Below are positions 1 to 8,216 of a stretch of DNA of 64,000 nucleotides, one piece after another; the stretch's first letter is position 1, and each line of letters begins with the position of its first letter. The DNA is from Reyranella humidisoli (GTDB lineage: Bacteria; Pseudomonadota; Alphaproteobacteria; Reyranellales; Reyranellaceae), in assembly GCF_019039055.1 (NCBI RefSeq), contig NZ_JAHOPB010000001.1:1364001-1428000 (forward strand), read 5' to 3'. Position numbers and translations under genes: made by a program. The notes under the pieces are model-generated. The model was not told where the DNA came from, made no database searches, and saw only the letters and a program-made list of their open reading frames with translations.

Positions 1-3000
1 GCGGCTGGCGATTCTGCGCGCGCACGCGCATCGCCGCCGAGTCGGGCAGGTATTCGACGGCACGGTCGAGCCGGCCCTTGCGCTCCAGCGCGCGCATGAA
101 GCGTTCGAGGCGGTCATGCTCCTCGGCCGCCTGGCCCTCGGCGACGCTGATCGCCTGGCTCTGCTGGTAGTTGTGTCGCAGCACCAGGGTCGCGACTTCG
201 TCGGTCATGGAGAAGAGCAGCGGATCGCGCGCCTCGACCGTGAGCGCCCCCGAGGCGATGGCGCCGCCGGTCGCGATCTTGATGTTGACCTCGTGGTCCG
301 ACGTGTCGACGCCTGCCGAGTTGTCGAGCGCGTCGGTGTTGATCCTGCGCCCCCCGAGGGCGGCTTCGACGCGACCGCGCTGCGTGAAGCCGAGATTGGC
401 GCCCTCGCCGATCACGCGCGCGCGCACCTGCGCGGCATCGATGCGGACGGAATCGTTGGCGCGGTCGCCGGCATCGGCGTTGGTCTCGCTCGACGCCTTC
501 ACATAGGTGCCGATGCCGCCGAAATAGAGCAGGTCGACCGGCGCCGTCAGGATGGCGCGCAGCAGGTCGAGTGGCGCCATGGCCGGCGCCTCGATGCCCA
601 GCACCGCGCGCGCCTCGGGCGACAGCGTCACCGACTTGGCCGCCCGGTCGATGATCGCCCCGCCGGCCGACAGCAGGCTCTGGTCGTAGTCCATCCATGA
701 CGAGCGCGGCAGGGCGAACAGCCGCTGCCGCTCGGCGAAGCTGGTCGCCGGATCGGGCGAAGGATCGATGAAGATGTGGCGATGGTCGAACGCCGCCACC
801 AGCTTGATGTGCGGCGACAGCAGCATGCCGTTGCCGAACACGTCGCCCGACATGTCGCCGACGCCTGCGACGGTGAACGGCGTCTCCTGGATGTCCTGGC
901 CAAGCTCGCGGAAGTGGCGCTTCACCGATTCCCAAGCGCCGCGCGCGGTGATGCCCATCTTCTTGTGGTCGTAGCCGGCCGAGCCGCCCGAGGCGAAGGC
1001 ATCGTCGAGCCAGAAGCCGTAGTCGCGGGCCAACGCATTGGCGATGTCTGAGAAGGTGGCCGTGCCCTTGTCGGCGGCAACCACGAGATAGGGGTCGTCG
1101 GCGTCGTGGCGCACCACGTCGGCCGGCGGCACCACGCTGCCACCCGCATAATTGTCGGTGATGTCGAGCAGGCCGCGGATCAGGGTCTGGTAGCAGGCGA
1201 TGCCTTCGGCCTGGATCTGCTCGCGGGTGCCGCCTGCGGGGGGCTGCTTCACGTAGAAGCCGCCCTTCGATCCCACCGGCACGATGACGGCGTTCTTCAC
1301 CATCTGCGTCTTCATCAGGCCGAGGATCTCGGTGCGGAAGTCCTCGCGCCGGTCGGACCAGCGGATTCCGCCGCGCGCGACGCGTCCGCCGCGCAGGTGG
1401 ATGCCCTCCATGCGCGGGCTGTAGACGAAGATCTCGACCAGTGGCCGCGGCGCCGGCAGTTCGTCGATCGCACGGCTGTCGATCTTGAAGGAGATCCAGT
1501 CCTTCGTGCCGCCCGACTGCCAGTAATTGGTGCGCAGCGTGCAGAGCACGGCATTGTGGAAGCGCCGCAGGATGCGGTCCTCGTCGAGCGTGCCGACCGC
1601 TTCGAGCGCGGTCGCGAACTCCGTCTCGATCGCGGCGATCCTGTTGCCGCGGTCATCGGCAGCGGCATCGCCCAGCGACGGATCGAAACGCGCCCTGAAG
1701 AGGTCGACCACCAGGCGCGCCACCTTCGGGTAGGCGGCGAGCGCACGCTCCATATATTCCTGGCTGAACGGGATGCCGGCCTGTCGCAGATACTTCGCAT
1801 AGGCGCGCACGATGGCGACCTCGCGCCAGGCCAGTCCGGCGCCGAGCACGAGCCTGTTCAGCCCGTCGTTTTCGAGCGTGCCCGCGCGCAGCTTCTCGAT
1901 CGCCTCGACGAAGCGCGGTCCTGCGGCGTCGAGATCGACGGGCGACTTGTCCGCGGTTTCCACGCGCAGCACCTGCATGGCCACGCCATGGCTCTGATCG
2001 TCGCCGCCCTCCTTGCGCAGCAGGAACGGCGCCTCGCTGATGACGCGCAGGCCGAGGTTTTCGGCGAGCGGCAGGATGTCGGACAGCGCGATCGGCTTGC
2101 GCGGATGGAACAGGCGGAGCGCAAAGCGATGTGCCGGCATGCCGCTCCGTCGCCCGACCTGCACGCCGAACCCGGCGCCGTCCACGATCGTCTGCAGCAA
2201 CTCGATGTCGATGAGAGCCTGTGCCGCGTCGAAGGTCTCCCGATAGACGGCGGGAAACCAGTCGCGCCAGCGACGGGCGGCGGCACGGCCCTCGGCTTCG
2301 CCGAATTTGGCCTGAAGGGCGGCGCGCAACCGGTCGTTCCACGAGGTCGCCGCGTCCATCAACGCGCGTTCGAGCTCGACGAGATCGGGGCCCGCCTGCT
2401 CCGGCGCGTGGAGCTTCAGCGTATAGAGCGACTGGACCAGCGCGGAATTGCTGCCGACCGAGGAGGCGACAGAAGTGACGTGGCCGTTCCAGGTCTTCTC
2501 GAGGATGGCGGCGAAGCGGGCCGAGAGCGTCTCGTCGAAGCGCTCGCGCGGCACGAAGACCAGCGCGGTGGCGAAGCGGCCGACCGTGTCCAGGCGCGAG
2601 AACAGCGCGACGCGCCGTCTTTCCTGAAGCTGCAGGATGCCGAGCACATGGTCGTAGAGCGTATTCTCGTCGACCTGGAACAGCTCGTCTCGCGGATAGG
2701 CATCGAGGATCGCCAGCAGCGTCTTGCCGTCATGTCCGTGGCGATCGAAGCCCGACCGTCGCAACAGGCTCTCGATCCGGCCGCGCAGCAGCGGCACGTC
2801 GTGAACCGGCGCGTGATAGGCCGCGGAGGTGAAGAGGCCGACCAGCCGGTGTTCGCCGGTGACGCGACCGTCGGCGTCGCAGGTCTTCACGATCACGCAA
2901 TCCATCGCGCCGCTGCGATGGACCAGCGATTGCCGGTCGGTCTTCACGACCAGGATGTTGTGCGGTCCACGCGCGAAGCGGGCCATCGCCTCGCCGCTGC

Positions 3001-3802
3001 CGACGCCGGGCTCGAACAGGCGCACCTCGTCGCGGCGCAGGATGCCCAGCGCCGATCCCGGCACGATCTCGTAGCGCAGGCCGGCGGGCTGGCTCGCATC
3101 CTCGACATAGCGGTAGCGGCGATGACCGAGGAAGGTGAAATGGTTGGCCTCGAGCCAGCGCAGGAAATCCTCGTACTCGGCCAGGTTCGGCGCGTGGCCG
3201 GGCGCGAGGTCGAGGATGGCGTCGAGGCAGGCGCGGCGCATCGCACGCCAGTCGTCGACCGCGACGCGCACCTCGGCCAGCACGCGGGTCAGCGCCGCGG
3301 CGATCTCGTCCAGCAGCACCGGATCGGTCTGGCGATCGATCTCGATGTGCATCATCGATTCGGCGCGCGCGCGTTCGCCGGTTTCGAGCGCGATGCCCAC
3401 CAGGTCGCCGTCGAGATCGCGTCGCGCCGCCAACACCGGATGAGCGAGCAGGTGGACGGAAATCTCCCGGCGATTGAATTCGTTGGTGATCGAATCGACC
3501 AGAAACGGCATGTCGTCGTTCACGATCTGCACGATCGTGTGACGGCTCTCGAAGCCGTGGTCGTCGAGTGCCGGATTGAAGATCCTTATCTTGGCGACGC
3601 CGGGCAGGCGGCGGCGCGCGAACGACAGGAGCGAGACCGCCGCCGCGGCCCGCTGCTCTACCGGCGCGGCCGCCAGATCCTTGTCGGATACGCGGCTGAA
3701 CAGGCGGCGTGCGAATTGTGCGGCTTCCTCGCCGCCGGGCTGAAGGGCGGCGGCGCAGATGGCGTCCAGCCCATAGACACGCGGCGTCGACGAATTGGCC
3801 AT
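1..3802 (-). CDS. gdh: NAD-specific glutamate dehydrogenase, large type (3' end outside window)
   Basis: Oxidative deamination of glutamate to 2-oxoglutarate by the large NAD-dependent dehydrogenase of alphaproteobacteria (about 1,600 residues). About 1,267 residues are visible; the C-terminus runs off the left edge. The N-terminus starts MANSSTPRVYGLD at 3802, with a GAGGAA ribosome site about 12 bases upstream. The catalytic core is clear near residues 790-850: HLRGG, then ARGGIRWSDR, EDFRTEILGL, and PVGSKGGF, which carries the substrate-binding lysine. A long N-terminal region precedes it, as in the family. The gene is divergent from nrdA across 449 bases. No in-frame stop was seen. Family assignment is firm; the cofactor preference is inferred from family. 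Confidence 0.93.
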   Translation of the reverse strand, partial: MANSSTPRVYGLDAICAAALQPGGEEAAQFARRLFSRVSDKDLAAAPVEQRAAAAVSLLSFARRRLPGVAKIRIFNPALDDHGFESRHTIVQIVNDDMPFLVDSITNEFNRREISVHLLAHPVLAARRDLDGDLVGIALETGERARAESMMHIEIDRQTDPVLLDEIAAALTRVLAEVRVAVDDWRAMRRACLDAILDLAPGHAPNLAEYEDFLRWLEANHFTFLGHRRYRYVEDASQPAGLRYEIVPGSALGILRRDEVRLFEPGVGSGEAMARFARGPHNILVVKTDRQSLVHRSGAMDCVIVKTCDADGRVTGEHRLVGLFTSAAYHAPVHDVPLLRGRIESLLRRSGFDRHGHDGKTLLAILDAYPRDELFQVDENTLYDHVLGILQLQERRRVALFSRLDTVGRFATALVFVPRERFDETLSARFAAILEKTWNGHVTSVASSVGSNSALVQSLYTLKLHAPEQAGPDLVELERALMDAATSWNDRLRAALQAKFGEAEGRAAARRWRDWFPAVYRETFDAAQALIDIELLQTIVDGAGFGVQVGRRSGMPAHRFALRLFHPRKPIALSDILPLAENLGLRVISEAPFLLRKEGGDDQSHGVAMQVLRVETADKSPVDLDAAGPRFVEAIEKLRAGTLENDGLNRLVLGAGLAWREVAIVRAYAKYLRQAGIPFSQEYMERALAAYPKVARLVVDLFRARFDPSLGDAAADDRGNRIAAIETEFATALEAVGTLDEDRILRRFHNAVLCTLRTNYWQSGGTKDWISFKIDSRAIDELPAPRPLVEIFVYSPRMEGIHLRGGRVARGGIRWSDRREDFRTEILGLMKTQMVKNAVIVPVGSKGGFYVKQPPAGGTREQIQAEGIACYQTLIRGLLDITDNYAGGSVVPPADVVRHDADDPYLVVAADKGTATFSDIANALARDYGFWLDDAFASGGSAGYDHKKMGITARGAWESVKRHFRELGQDIQETPFTVAGVGDMSGDVFGNGMLLSPHIKLVAAFDHRHIFIDPSPDPATSFAERQRLFALPRSSWMDYDQSLLSAGGAIIDRAAKSVTLSPEARAVLGIEAPAMAPLDLLRAILTAPVDLLYFGGIGTYVKASSETNADAGDRANDSVRIDAAQVRARVIGEGANLGFTQRGRVEAALGGRRINTDALDNSAGVDTSDHEVNIKIATGGAIASGALTVEARDPLLFSMTDEVATLVLRHNYQQSQAISVAEGQAAEEHDRLERFMRALERKGRLDRAVEYLPDSAAMRVRAQNRQP

Positions 3803-4146
3803 ATTTTGTGCATTCCTCGCGAATCCGGGACGGATGTTACGCCTGACCATGACATTCTGACGACGGAGTCTTGGCGAAGCCGAGAATGCCCACCGAATCG
3901 CGGCTTTGGCGAGGTGGTCCCGCGCGGGCGAGCCGATTCGCTGCGGTTTCTGTCCTGGGCCCACGGAATCCGCGGGGAAGCGCGTTTTGTTCTCATGCTA
4001 TGCTGCACATGCGAAGGTGAAAAACAGGTGCTTGAAACAGAATTTCAAACCGATTTTTCGCCCGATCTTTCAAGAGGTTAACCAACCATTCTTGAGATTC
4101 ACATACGGGGAATAAATTTCGCAATGACAGGGTCGGCGCCACGCGT

Positions 4147-4196
4147 ACTATCTATGGATAGTGGGGAGAGACGAACCGCTCCCTACATCTAGGTGT
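4147..4196 (+). promoter_or_regulatory. Candidate NrdR-type palindrome pair upstream of nrdA
   Basis: The perfect inverted repeat ACTATC-TATG-GATAGT (4147-4162) and the imperfect palindrome ACATCTAGGTGT (4185-4196) have centres 36 bases apart, 56-105 bases before the nrdA start. NrdR, the usual repressor of ribonucleotide reductase genes, binds paired 16-base palindromes. These two match the known consensus only partly (about 9 of 16 positions for the first), so the NrdR assignment is a guess from position and symmetry. Confidence 0.35.
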
Positions 4197-4231
4197 CTTC
4201 CACAGAGTGTTCTATCCACAACTGTGGACAA
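4196..4231. promoter_or_regulatory. Cluster of DnaA-box-like sites before nrdA
   Basis: CTATCCACA at 4212-4220 matches the DnaA box TTATCCACA at 8 of 9 positions. The opposite-strand site TTGTCCACA at 4231-4223 also matches at 8 of 9. A weaker 7 of 9 site, TCTTCCACA, lies at 4196-4204. The two better sites face each other with 2 bases between them, just before the ribosome site of nrdA. DnaA boxes control nrdAB in E. coli; the role here is inference. Confidence 0.4.
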
Positions 4232-4251
4232 AAAGAAAAAGGGGACCGCAA

Positions 4252-6117
4252 GTGTTTGATGTCGTTCAAGTTCGAAGCGGTGCGCGGGTTGTTACCGATT
4301 CATCGCGGGATGCCCGCCTGACCGTTTTCGGCAAGGCCACACTGAACGACCGGTATCTGCTGCCGGGCGAAAACTACCAGGACATGTTTGCGCGAGTCGC
4401 CTCGGCCTATGCCGACGACGACGCCCATGCCCAGCGTCTCTACGACTACATCAGCAATCTCTGGTTCATGCCGGCCACGCCCGTGCTGAGCAACGGCGGA
4501 ACCAGCCGCGGCCTGCCGATCTCGTGCTTCCTCAACGAGGCGAATGACAGCCTCGAGGGCATCGTCGGGCTGTGGAACGAGAACGTGTGGCTGGCGTCGC
4601 GCGGCGGCGGAATCGGCTCCTACTGGGGCAATCTCCGTTCGATCGGCGAAAAGGTCGGCATGAACGGCAAGACCTCGGGTGTGGTCCCGTTCATCCGCGT
4701 GATGGACTCGCTCACGCTCGCAATCAGCCAGGGCTCGCTGCGCCGCGGATCGGCCGCCGTCTACCTCCCGGTGAACCATCCCGAGATCGAGGAGTTCATC
4801 GAGATCCGCCGCCCGACCGGCGGCGACCCCAACCGCAAGGCGCTGAACCTGCATCACGGCCTGCTGATCTCCGACGCCTTCATGCGCGCGGTGGAGAACG
4901 ACGAGGAGTGGGCGCTGGTCAGCCCGAAGGACGGCGCCGTCCAGCGCACTGTCTCGGCGCGCGCTCTGTGGATCCGCATCCTGACGGCCCGCGTCGAGAC
5001 CGGCGAGCCGTACCTCGTGTTCGTCGATCACGTGAACAACGCCCGGCCCGAGCACCACAAGCTCGCCGGCCTCGAGGTCAAGACCTCGAACCTGTGCAGC
5101 GAGATCACGCTGCCCACCGGCATCGACCATCACGGCAAGCAGCGCACTGCCGTCTGCTGCCTGTCGTCGCTCAACCTCGAGACCTATCTCGAGTGGCACG
5201 AGCATCCGCACTTCATCGAAGACGTGATGCGCTTCCTCGACAACGTGCTGCAGGGCTTCATCGACACCGCCGGCTCCGACTTCGCGCGCGCGACCTATGC
5301 CGCGATGCGCGAGCGTTCGGTCGGCCTCGGCGTGATGGGTTTCCACTCCTTCCTGCAGGCCAACGGCATCCCGCTCGAATCGGTGATGGCCAAGGTGTGG
5401 AACAAGAAGATGTTCAAGCACATCCGCGCCCATTGCGACGAGGCGTCGATGACGCTCGGCAAGGAGCGCGGCGCGTGCCCGGATGCCGCCGACTTCGGCT
5501 TCCAGGACCGCTTCTCCAACAAGCTCGCGATCGCGCCGACCGCGTCGATCTCGATCATCTGTGGCGGCGCCTCGCCCGGCATCGAGCCGTCGGCGGCCAA
5601 CGTCTACAACCACAAGACCCTCTCGGGCTCCTTCGTGGTGCGCAACCCGTACCTCGAGAAGGTTCTGGCCCAGAAGGGCAAGAACGACGAGGACACCTGG
5701 ACGGCGATCATGACCGACCAGGGTTCGGTGCGTAATCTCGACTGCCTCGACGATCACGAGAAGGCGGTGTTCAAGACCGCGTTCGAGATCGACCAGCGCT
5801 GGCTGGTCGAGCATGCCGCCGACCGCACGCCCTATATCTGCCAGAGCCAGTCGCTGAACATCTTCCTGCCGGCCGACGTGCACAAGCGCGACCTGCACCA
5901 GATCCACATGATGGCGTGGAAGCGCGGCGTGAAGAGCCTCTACTACTGCCGCTCCCTTTCCATCCAGCGCGCCGAGAGCGTCGCGGGCGAAGCCCTCGCC
6001 GCACCGCTCGGCGACCATGCCCTTACGGCGCCCAAGACCGATGCTCCCTCTCCTCTGTTCCCCGGAACGCCGCCGGCACAGAGCAATGACTACGAAGAAT
6101 GTCTTAGCTGCCAGTAA
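4252..6117 (+). CDS. nrdA: Ribonucleoside-diphosphate reductase, class I alpha subunit
   Basis: Catalytic subunit that reduces ribonucleotides to deoxyribonucleotides; partner is NrdB just downstream. 621 residues, the short form with no ATP-cone before the catalytic barrel. Visible active-site residues: Cys92 in PISCFLN, Asn280-Leu-Cys282-Ser-Glu284 (thiyl cysteine with its Asn and Glu), and Cys302/Cys303 in AVCCLSSLN. The C-terminal tail EECLSCQ carries the shuttle cysteine pair. I place the start at the GTG at 4252, preceded by AAAAAGGGGA, because the protein then begins like its homologues. An in-frame GTG at 4207 would add 15 residues overlapping the palindromes. Allosteric overall-activity control by an N-terminal cone is not expected. 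Confidence 0.95.
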   Translation: MFDVVQVRSGARVVTDSSRDARLTVFGKATLNDRYLLPGENYQDMFARVASAYADDDAHAQRLYDYISNLWFMPATPVLSNGGTSRGLPISCFLNEANDSLEGIVGLWNENVWLASRGGGIGSYWGNLRSIGEKVGMNGKTSGVVPFIRVMDSLTLAISQGSLRRGSAAVYLPVNHPEIEEFIEIRRPTGGDPNRKALNLHHGLLISDAFMRAVENDEEWALVSPKDGAVQRTVSARALWIRILTARVETGEPYLVFVDHVNNARPEHHKLAGLEVKTSNLCSEITLPTGIDHHGKQRTAVCCLSSLNLETYLEWHEHPHFIEDVMRFLDNVLQGFIDTAGSDFARATYAAMRERSVGLGVMGFHSFLQANGIPLESVMAKVWNKKMFKHIRAHCDEASMTLGKERGACPDAADFGFQDRFSNKLAIAPTASISIICGGASPGIEPSAANVYNHKTLSGSFVVRNPYLEKVLAQKGKNDEDTWTAIMTDQGSVRNLDCLDDHEKAVFKTAFEIDQRWLVEHAADRTPYICQSQSLNIFLPADVHKRDLHQIHMMAWKRGVKSLYYCRSLSIQRAESVAGEALAAPLGDHALTAPKTDAPSPLFPGTPPAQSNDYEECLSCQ

Positions 6118-6129
6118 ACGAGCGTTGTC

Positions 6130-6173
6130 CCCCTGTCGCGTTCCCGGCGTTCGGGACCGCGGCAGGGGATTTT
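6130..6173 (+). terminator. Terminator-like hairpin between nrdA and nrdB
   Basis: Starting 12 bases after the nrdA stop, an 11-base arm CCCCTGTCGCG (6130-6140) pairs with CGCGGCAGGGG (6158-6168) with one G-U. Inside it, TCCCG pairs with CGGGA around a GCGTT loop. TTTT follows at 6170-6173. The shape is that of an intrinsic terminator with a short U tract. Because nrdB starts only 50 bases later in the same direction, partial termination or mRNA processing between the subunits is plausible. Confidence 0.6.
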
Positions 6174-6222
6174 AATTTCAAGCGACCCCATTCATTCGCC
6201 CGACATATTGGACGCCCGCGCC

Positions 6223-7185
6223 ATGTCACTCCTCGACGCCAAGCCGATCTACAAGCCGTTCCACTATCCCTGGGCCTACGACGCCTGGCTGACGCAGCAG
6301 CGCATCCACTGGCTGCCCGAGGAAGTGCCGCTGGCCGACGACGTGAAGGACTGGCGCAACAAGCTGACCGACAGCGAACGTCACCTGCTGACGCAGATCT
6401 TCCGCTTCTTCACCCAGGCCGACGTCGAGGTGAACAACTGCTACATGCGGCACTACAGCCGCGTCTTCAAGCCGACCGAAGTGCAGATGATGCTGGCCGC
6501 CTTCTCGGCGATGGAGACGGTGCACGTCGCCGCCTACAGCCACCTGCTCGACACGATCGGCATGCCCGAGACCGAGTACTCCGTCTTCCTCACCGTCAAG
6601 GAGATGAAGGACAAGTACGACTATATGCAGGGCTTCAACGTCGACTCGAAGGCCGACATCGCCAAGACGCTGGCCGTGTTCGGCGCTTTCACCGAGGGCC
6701 TGCAGCTGTTCGCCAGCTTCGCGATGCTGATGAACTTCCCGCGCTTCAACAAGATGAAGGGCATGGGCCAGATCGTGACCTGGTCGGTGCGCGACGAGAC
6801 GCTGCACTGCAATTCGATGGTCAAGCTGTTCCGGACCTTCATCCAGGAGAACCCCGAGATCTGGACCGAGGAGCTGCAGCGCGAGATCTACGTCGCCTGC
6901 TCGACCATCGTCGACCACGAGGACGCCTTCATCGACCTCGCCTTCGAACTGGGCGGCATCGAGGGCATGACCGCCGTCGACGTGAAGCGCTACATCCGCT
7001 ACATCGCCGACCGCCGCCTGACCCAGCTCAGCCTCCAGCCCATCTATCGCGCGGATGCCAAGAATCCGCTGCCGTGGATGGACCAGATGCTCAACGCCAT
7101 CGAGCACACCAACTTCTTCGAGAACCGCTCGACCGAATACTCGAAGGCTTCGACGCGCGGCACCTGGGACGAGGCGTTCAGCTAG
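6223..7185 (+). CDS. nrdB: Ribonucleoside-diphosphate reductase, class I beta subunit
   Basis: Radical-generating small subunit of ribonucleotide reductase, 320 residues, ferritin-like all-helical fold. All six metal ligands line up with E. coli spacing: Asp67, Glu98 and His101 (METVH), Glu158, Glu192 and His195 (RDETLH). Tyr105 sits seven residues after Glu98, where the radical tyrosine of class Ia sits, so this is not the Phe-containing class Ic type. The start is the ATG at 6223; an in-frame TTG lies 15 bases upstream, and no strong ribosome site is visible. The C-terminal tail, which should dock on NrdA, is rich in Ser, Thr and Glu. It lies 105 bases after nrdA, with a hairpin between. 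Confidence 0.95.
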   Translation: MSLLDAKPIYKPFHYPWAYDAWLTQQRIHWLPEEVPLADDVKDWRNKLTDSERHLLTQIFRFFTQADVEVNNCYMRHYSRVFKPTEVQMMLAAFSAMETVHVAAYSHLLDTIGMPETEYSVFLTVKEMKDKYDYMQGFNVDSKADIAKTLAVFGAFTEGLQLFASFAMLMNFPRFNKMKGMGQIVTWSVRDETLHCNSMVKLFRTFIQENPEIWTEELQREIYVACSTIVDHEDAFIDLAFELGGIEGMTAVDVKRYIRYIADRRLTQLSLQPIYRADAKNPLPWMDQMLNAIEHTNFFENRSTEYSKASTRGTWDEAFS

Positions 7186-7206
7186 CGCCTGGATGTGATC
7201 ACTGAC

Positions 7207-7314
7207 CTACCCATTCGGGTGGGGGTTGTCGTCGCCATGCGCGACGGAGGGGCCATGACCCCATCGCCCTCGAAGACGAGGGCACTTCCCCTTTGCGGGC
7301 TCCGCAAAGGGGAA
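7207..7314. repeat. Structured dispersed repeat A, copy 1 (four hairpins)
   Basis: Lies between the convergent 3' ends of nrdB and the PPOX gene. Four stem-loops in a row: CCCA/TGGG at about 7210-7223; GTCGC/GCGAC around CATGC at about 7230-7244; GCCCTCG/CGAGGGC around AAGA at 7266-7283; and a 13-14 base perfect stem beginning CTTCCCCTTTGCG at 7285-7315. The linkers GACGGAGGGG, ATGACCCCATCGCCC and GGGCACTTCCCC recur, reverse-complemented, at 31991-32112. Stems differ between copies but still pair. Confidence 0.8.
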
Positions 7315-7372
7315 GGAACCGAAGTGATCCTTCAACGGCCGCCTGAAAGACAACAGGCCGCCCCCGCGCGGC

Positions 7373-8110
7373 TCAGCCTTCGCCGAAGGTCCGCTTGTAG
7401 GTCCTGGTCATCACCTCGTCGAAGCGCGAGCCGGGAACGAAGTCGGACATCTCGTCCGGCCGCGTGAGACCGGGGAGCTGGCGCGCGCAGTCCGAAGGCT
7501 CGCCGAGCACCTGCGTGATCGGATAGAGCGCCGACCAGGCGGGGACGCCCTCGTAGTCTTCCTCTTCGTCGGCGACATGCTTGTCGCGGATCTTGCCCGA
7601 GGCCGTCTCGATCTCCATGCCGATCATGGTCGTGGCCTTGAACTCCTGCTTGTTCGGCTGGCGAATGAGCTTGGAGCGGCCGGGATAGATGCGGTCGATG
7701 AAGCGGTCCATCAGCTTCAGCTTCTCGTCCGGATCGTCGATCACATGCGCCTTACCGAAGGCCATGACGGCACGGTAGTTCACCGAATGATGGAAGCCCG
7801 AGCGCGCCATCACCAGCGAGTCGAGATGCGTGACCGTGAGGCAGACGTCGACGCCTTCCTTCTGGCTGCGGATCATGCGGCTGGCCGACGAGCCGTGCCA
7901 GTAGAGGTGACTGCCCTCGCGCCAGAAGCCGGTTGGCGTGCAGTAGGGGCGGCCGTCGATCACGTAGGCGATGTGGCAGACCAGGGCGGCATCCAGAATC
8001 GCATGGATGCTCTCCTTGTCGTAGCGGCCACGATCGTGGACGCGCTTCACCTTGTTCACGTTGGTGACGGGGTAGCTGTCGGGAGGATTGACCGAATCGG
8101 GAGGGCTCAT
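7373..8110 (-). CDS. Pyridoxamine 5'-phosphate oxidase-fold flavin-binding protein
   Basis: 245-residue protein of the PPOX-related flavin-nucleotide-binding (Nim-like) group: split-barrel core at about residues 20-165, with AALVCHIAYVIDGRPYCTPTGFW and HGSSASRMI in the positions typical of FMN-binding members. The substrate is unknown. These proteins usually reduce or bind small ligands rather than perform true PdxH chemistry. It is divergent from a MocR-type PLP-dependent regulator 104 bases away, a pairing that suggests a link to vitamin B6 or nitrogen-compound metabolism. ATG start at 8110. Confidence 0.85.
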   Translation of the reverse strand: MSPPDSVNPPDSYPVTNVNKVKRVHDRGRYDKESIHAILDAALVCHIAYVIDGRPYCTPTGFWREGSHLYWHGSSASRMIRSQKEGVDVCLTVTHLDSLVMARSGFHHSVNYRAVMAFGKAHVIDDPDEKLKLMDRFIDRIYPGRSKLIRQPNKQEFKATTMIGMEIETASGKIRDKHVADEEEDYEGVPAWSALYPITQVLGEPSDCARQLPGLTRPDEMSDFVPGSRFDEVMTRTYKRTFGEG

Positions 8111-8186
8111 GGCTTGACCTTTGGCGCACCGGGAAGGGGGTTGCTTGCCGGAAGACCATCGTCGGGATACGGATCAGGTGAAAGAG

Positions 8187-8216
8187 CCAGTTTGGCGGAA
8201 AGAGACTGGACCAGTT
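8187..8216 (+). promoter_or_regulatory. Candidate MocR operator with three half-sites
   Basis: CCAGTT occurs at 8187-8192 and again at 8211-8216, and the inverted half ACTGG at 8205-8209. MocR/PdxR regulators are known to bind two direct repeats plus an inverted one near their own start. The last copy overlaps the proposed TTG start of the regulator, so it may act in autoregulation or the true start may differ. Confidence 0.4.

Larger units (their letters stand above)
3803..4251. promoter_or_regulatory. Divergent gdh/nrdA control region, no gene
   Basis: 449 bases without a supported gene, visibly AT-richer than its flanks from about 4000 to 4240. It holds several inverted repeats. TTGAAA and TTTCAA arms with a 5-base spacer lie at 4032-4048. 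ACTATC and GATAGT arms with a 4-base spacer lie at 4147-4162. A near-palindrome ACATCTAGGTGT lies at 4185-4196. TCCACA and TGTGGA arms with a 2-base spacer lie at 4215-4228. No -35/-10 pair is good enough to place a start site. It presumably carries both promoters and the control sites for ribonucleotide reductase. Confidence 0.6.

Noticed and set aside
1106..4081. A 991-codon open frame on the plus strand
   Set aside because: It lies opposite the NAD-glutamate dehydrogenase gene, has no recognisable domain, and its His/Gln/Arg/Asp-rich composition is what antisense reading of GC-rich codons produces.
4207..4251. Upstream GTG start for nrdA adding 15 residues
   Set aside because: It would translate through the DnaA-like palindrome and lacks a ribosome site; the GTG at 4252 has one and gives the family N-terminus.
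3803..4251. Chromosomal replication origin
   Set aside because: AT-richer with a few DnaA-like boxes, but only two good boxes and no classic origin gene pair; a control region for nrdA explains it better.
7195..7467. A 90-codon plus-strand frame after nrdB
   Set aside because: It runs through the structured repeat and into the antisense of the PPOX gene; composition and lack of motif argue against coding.
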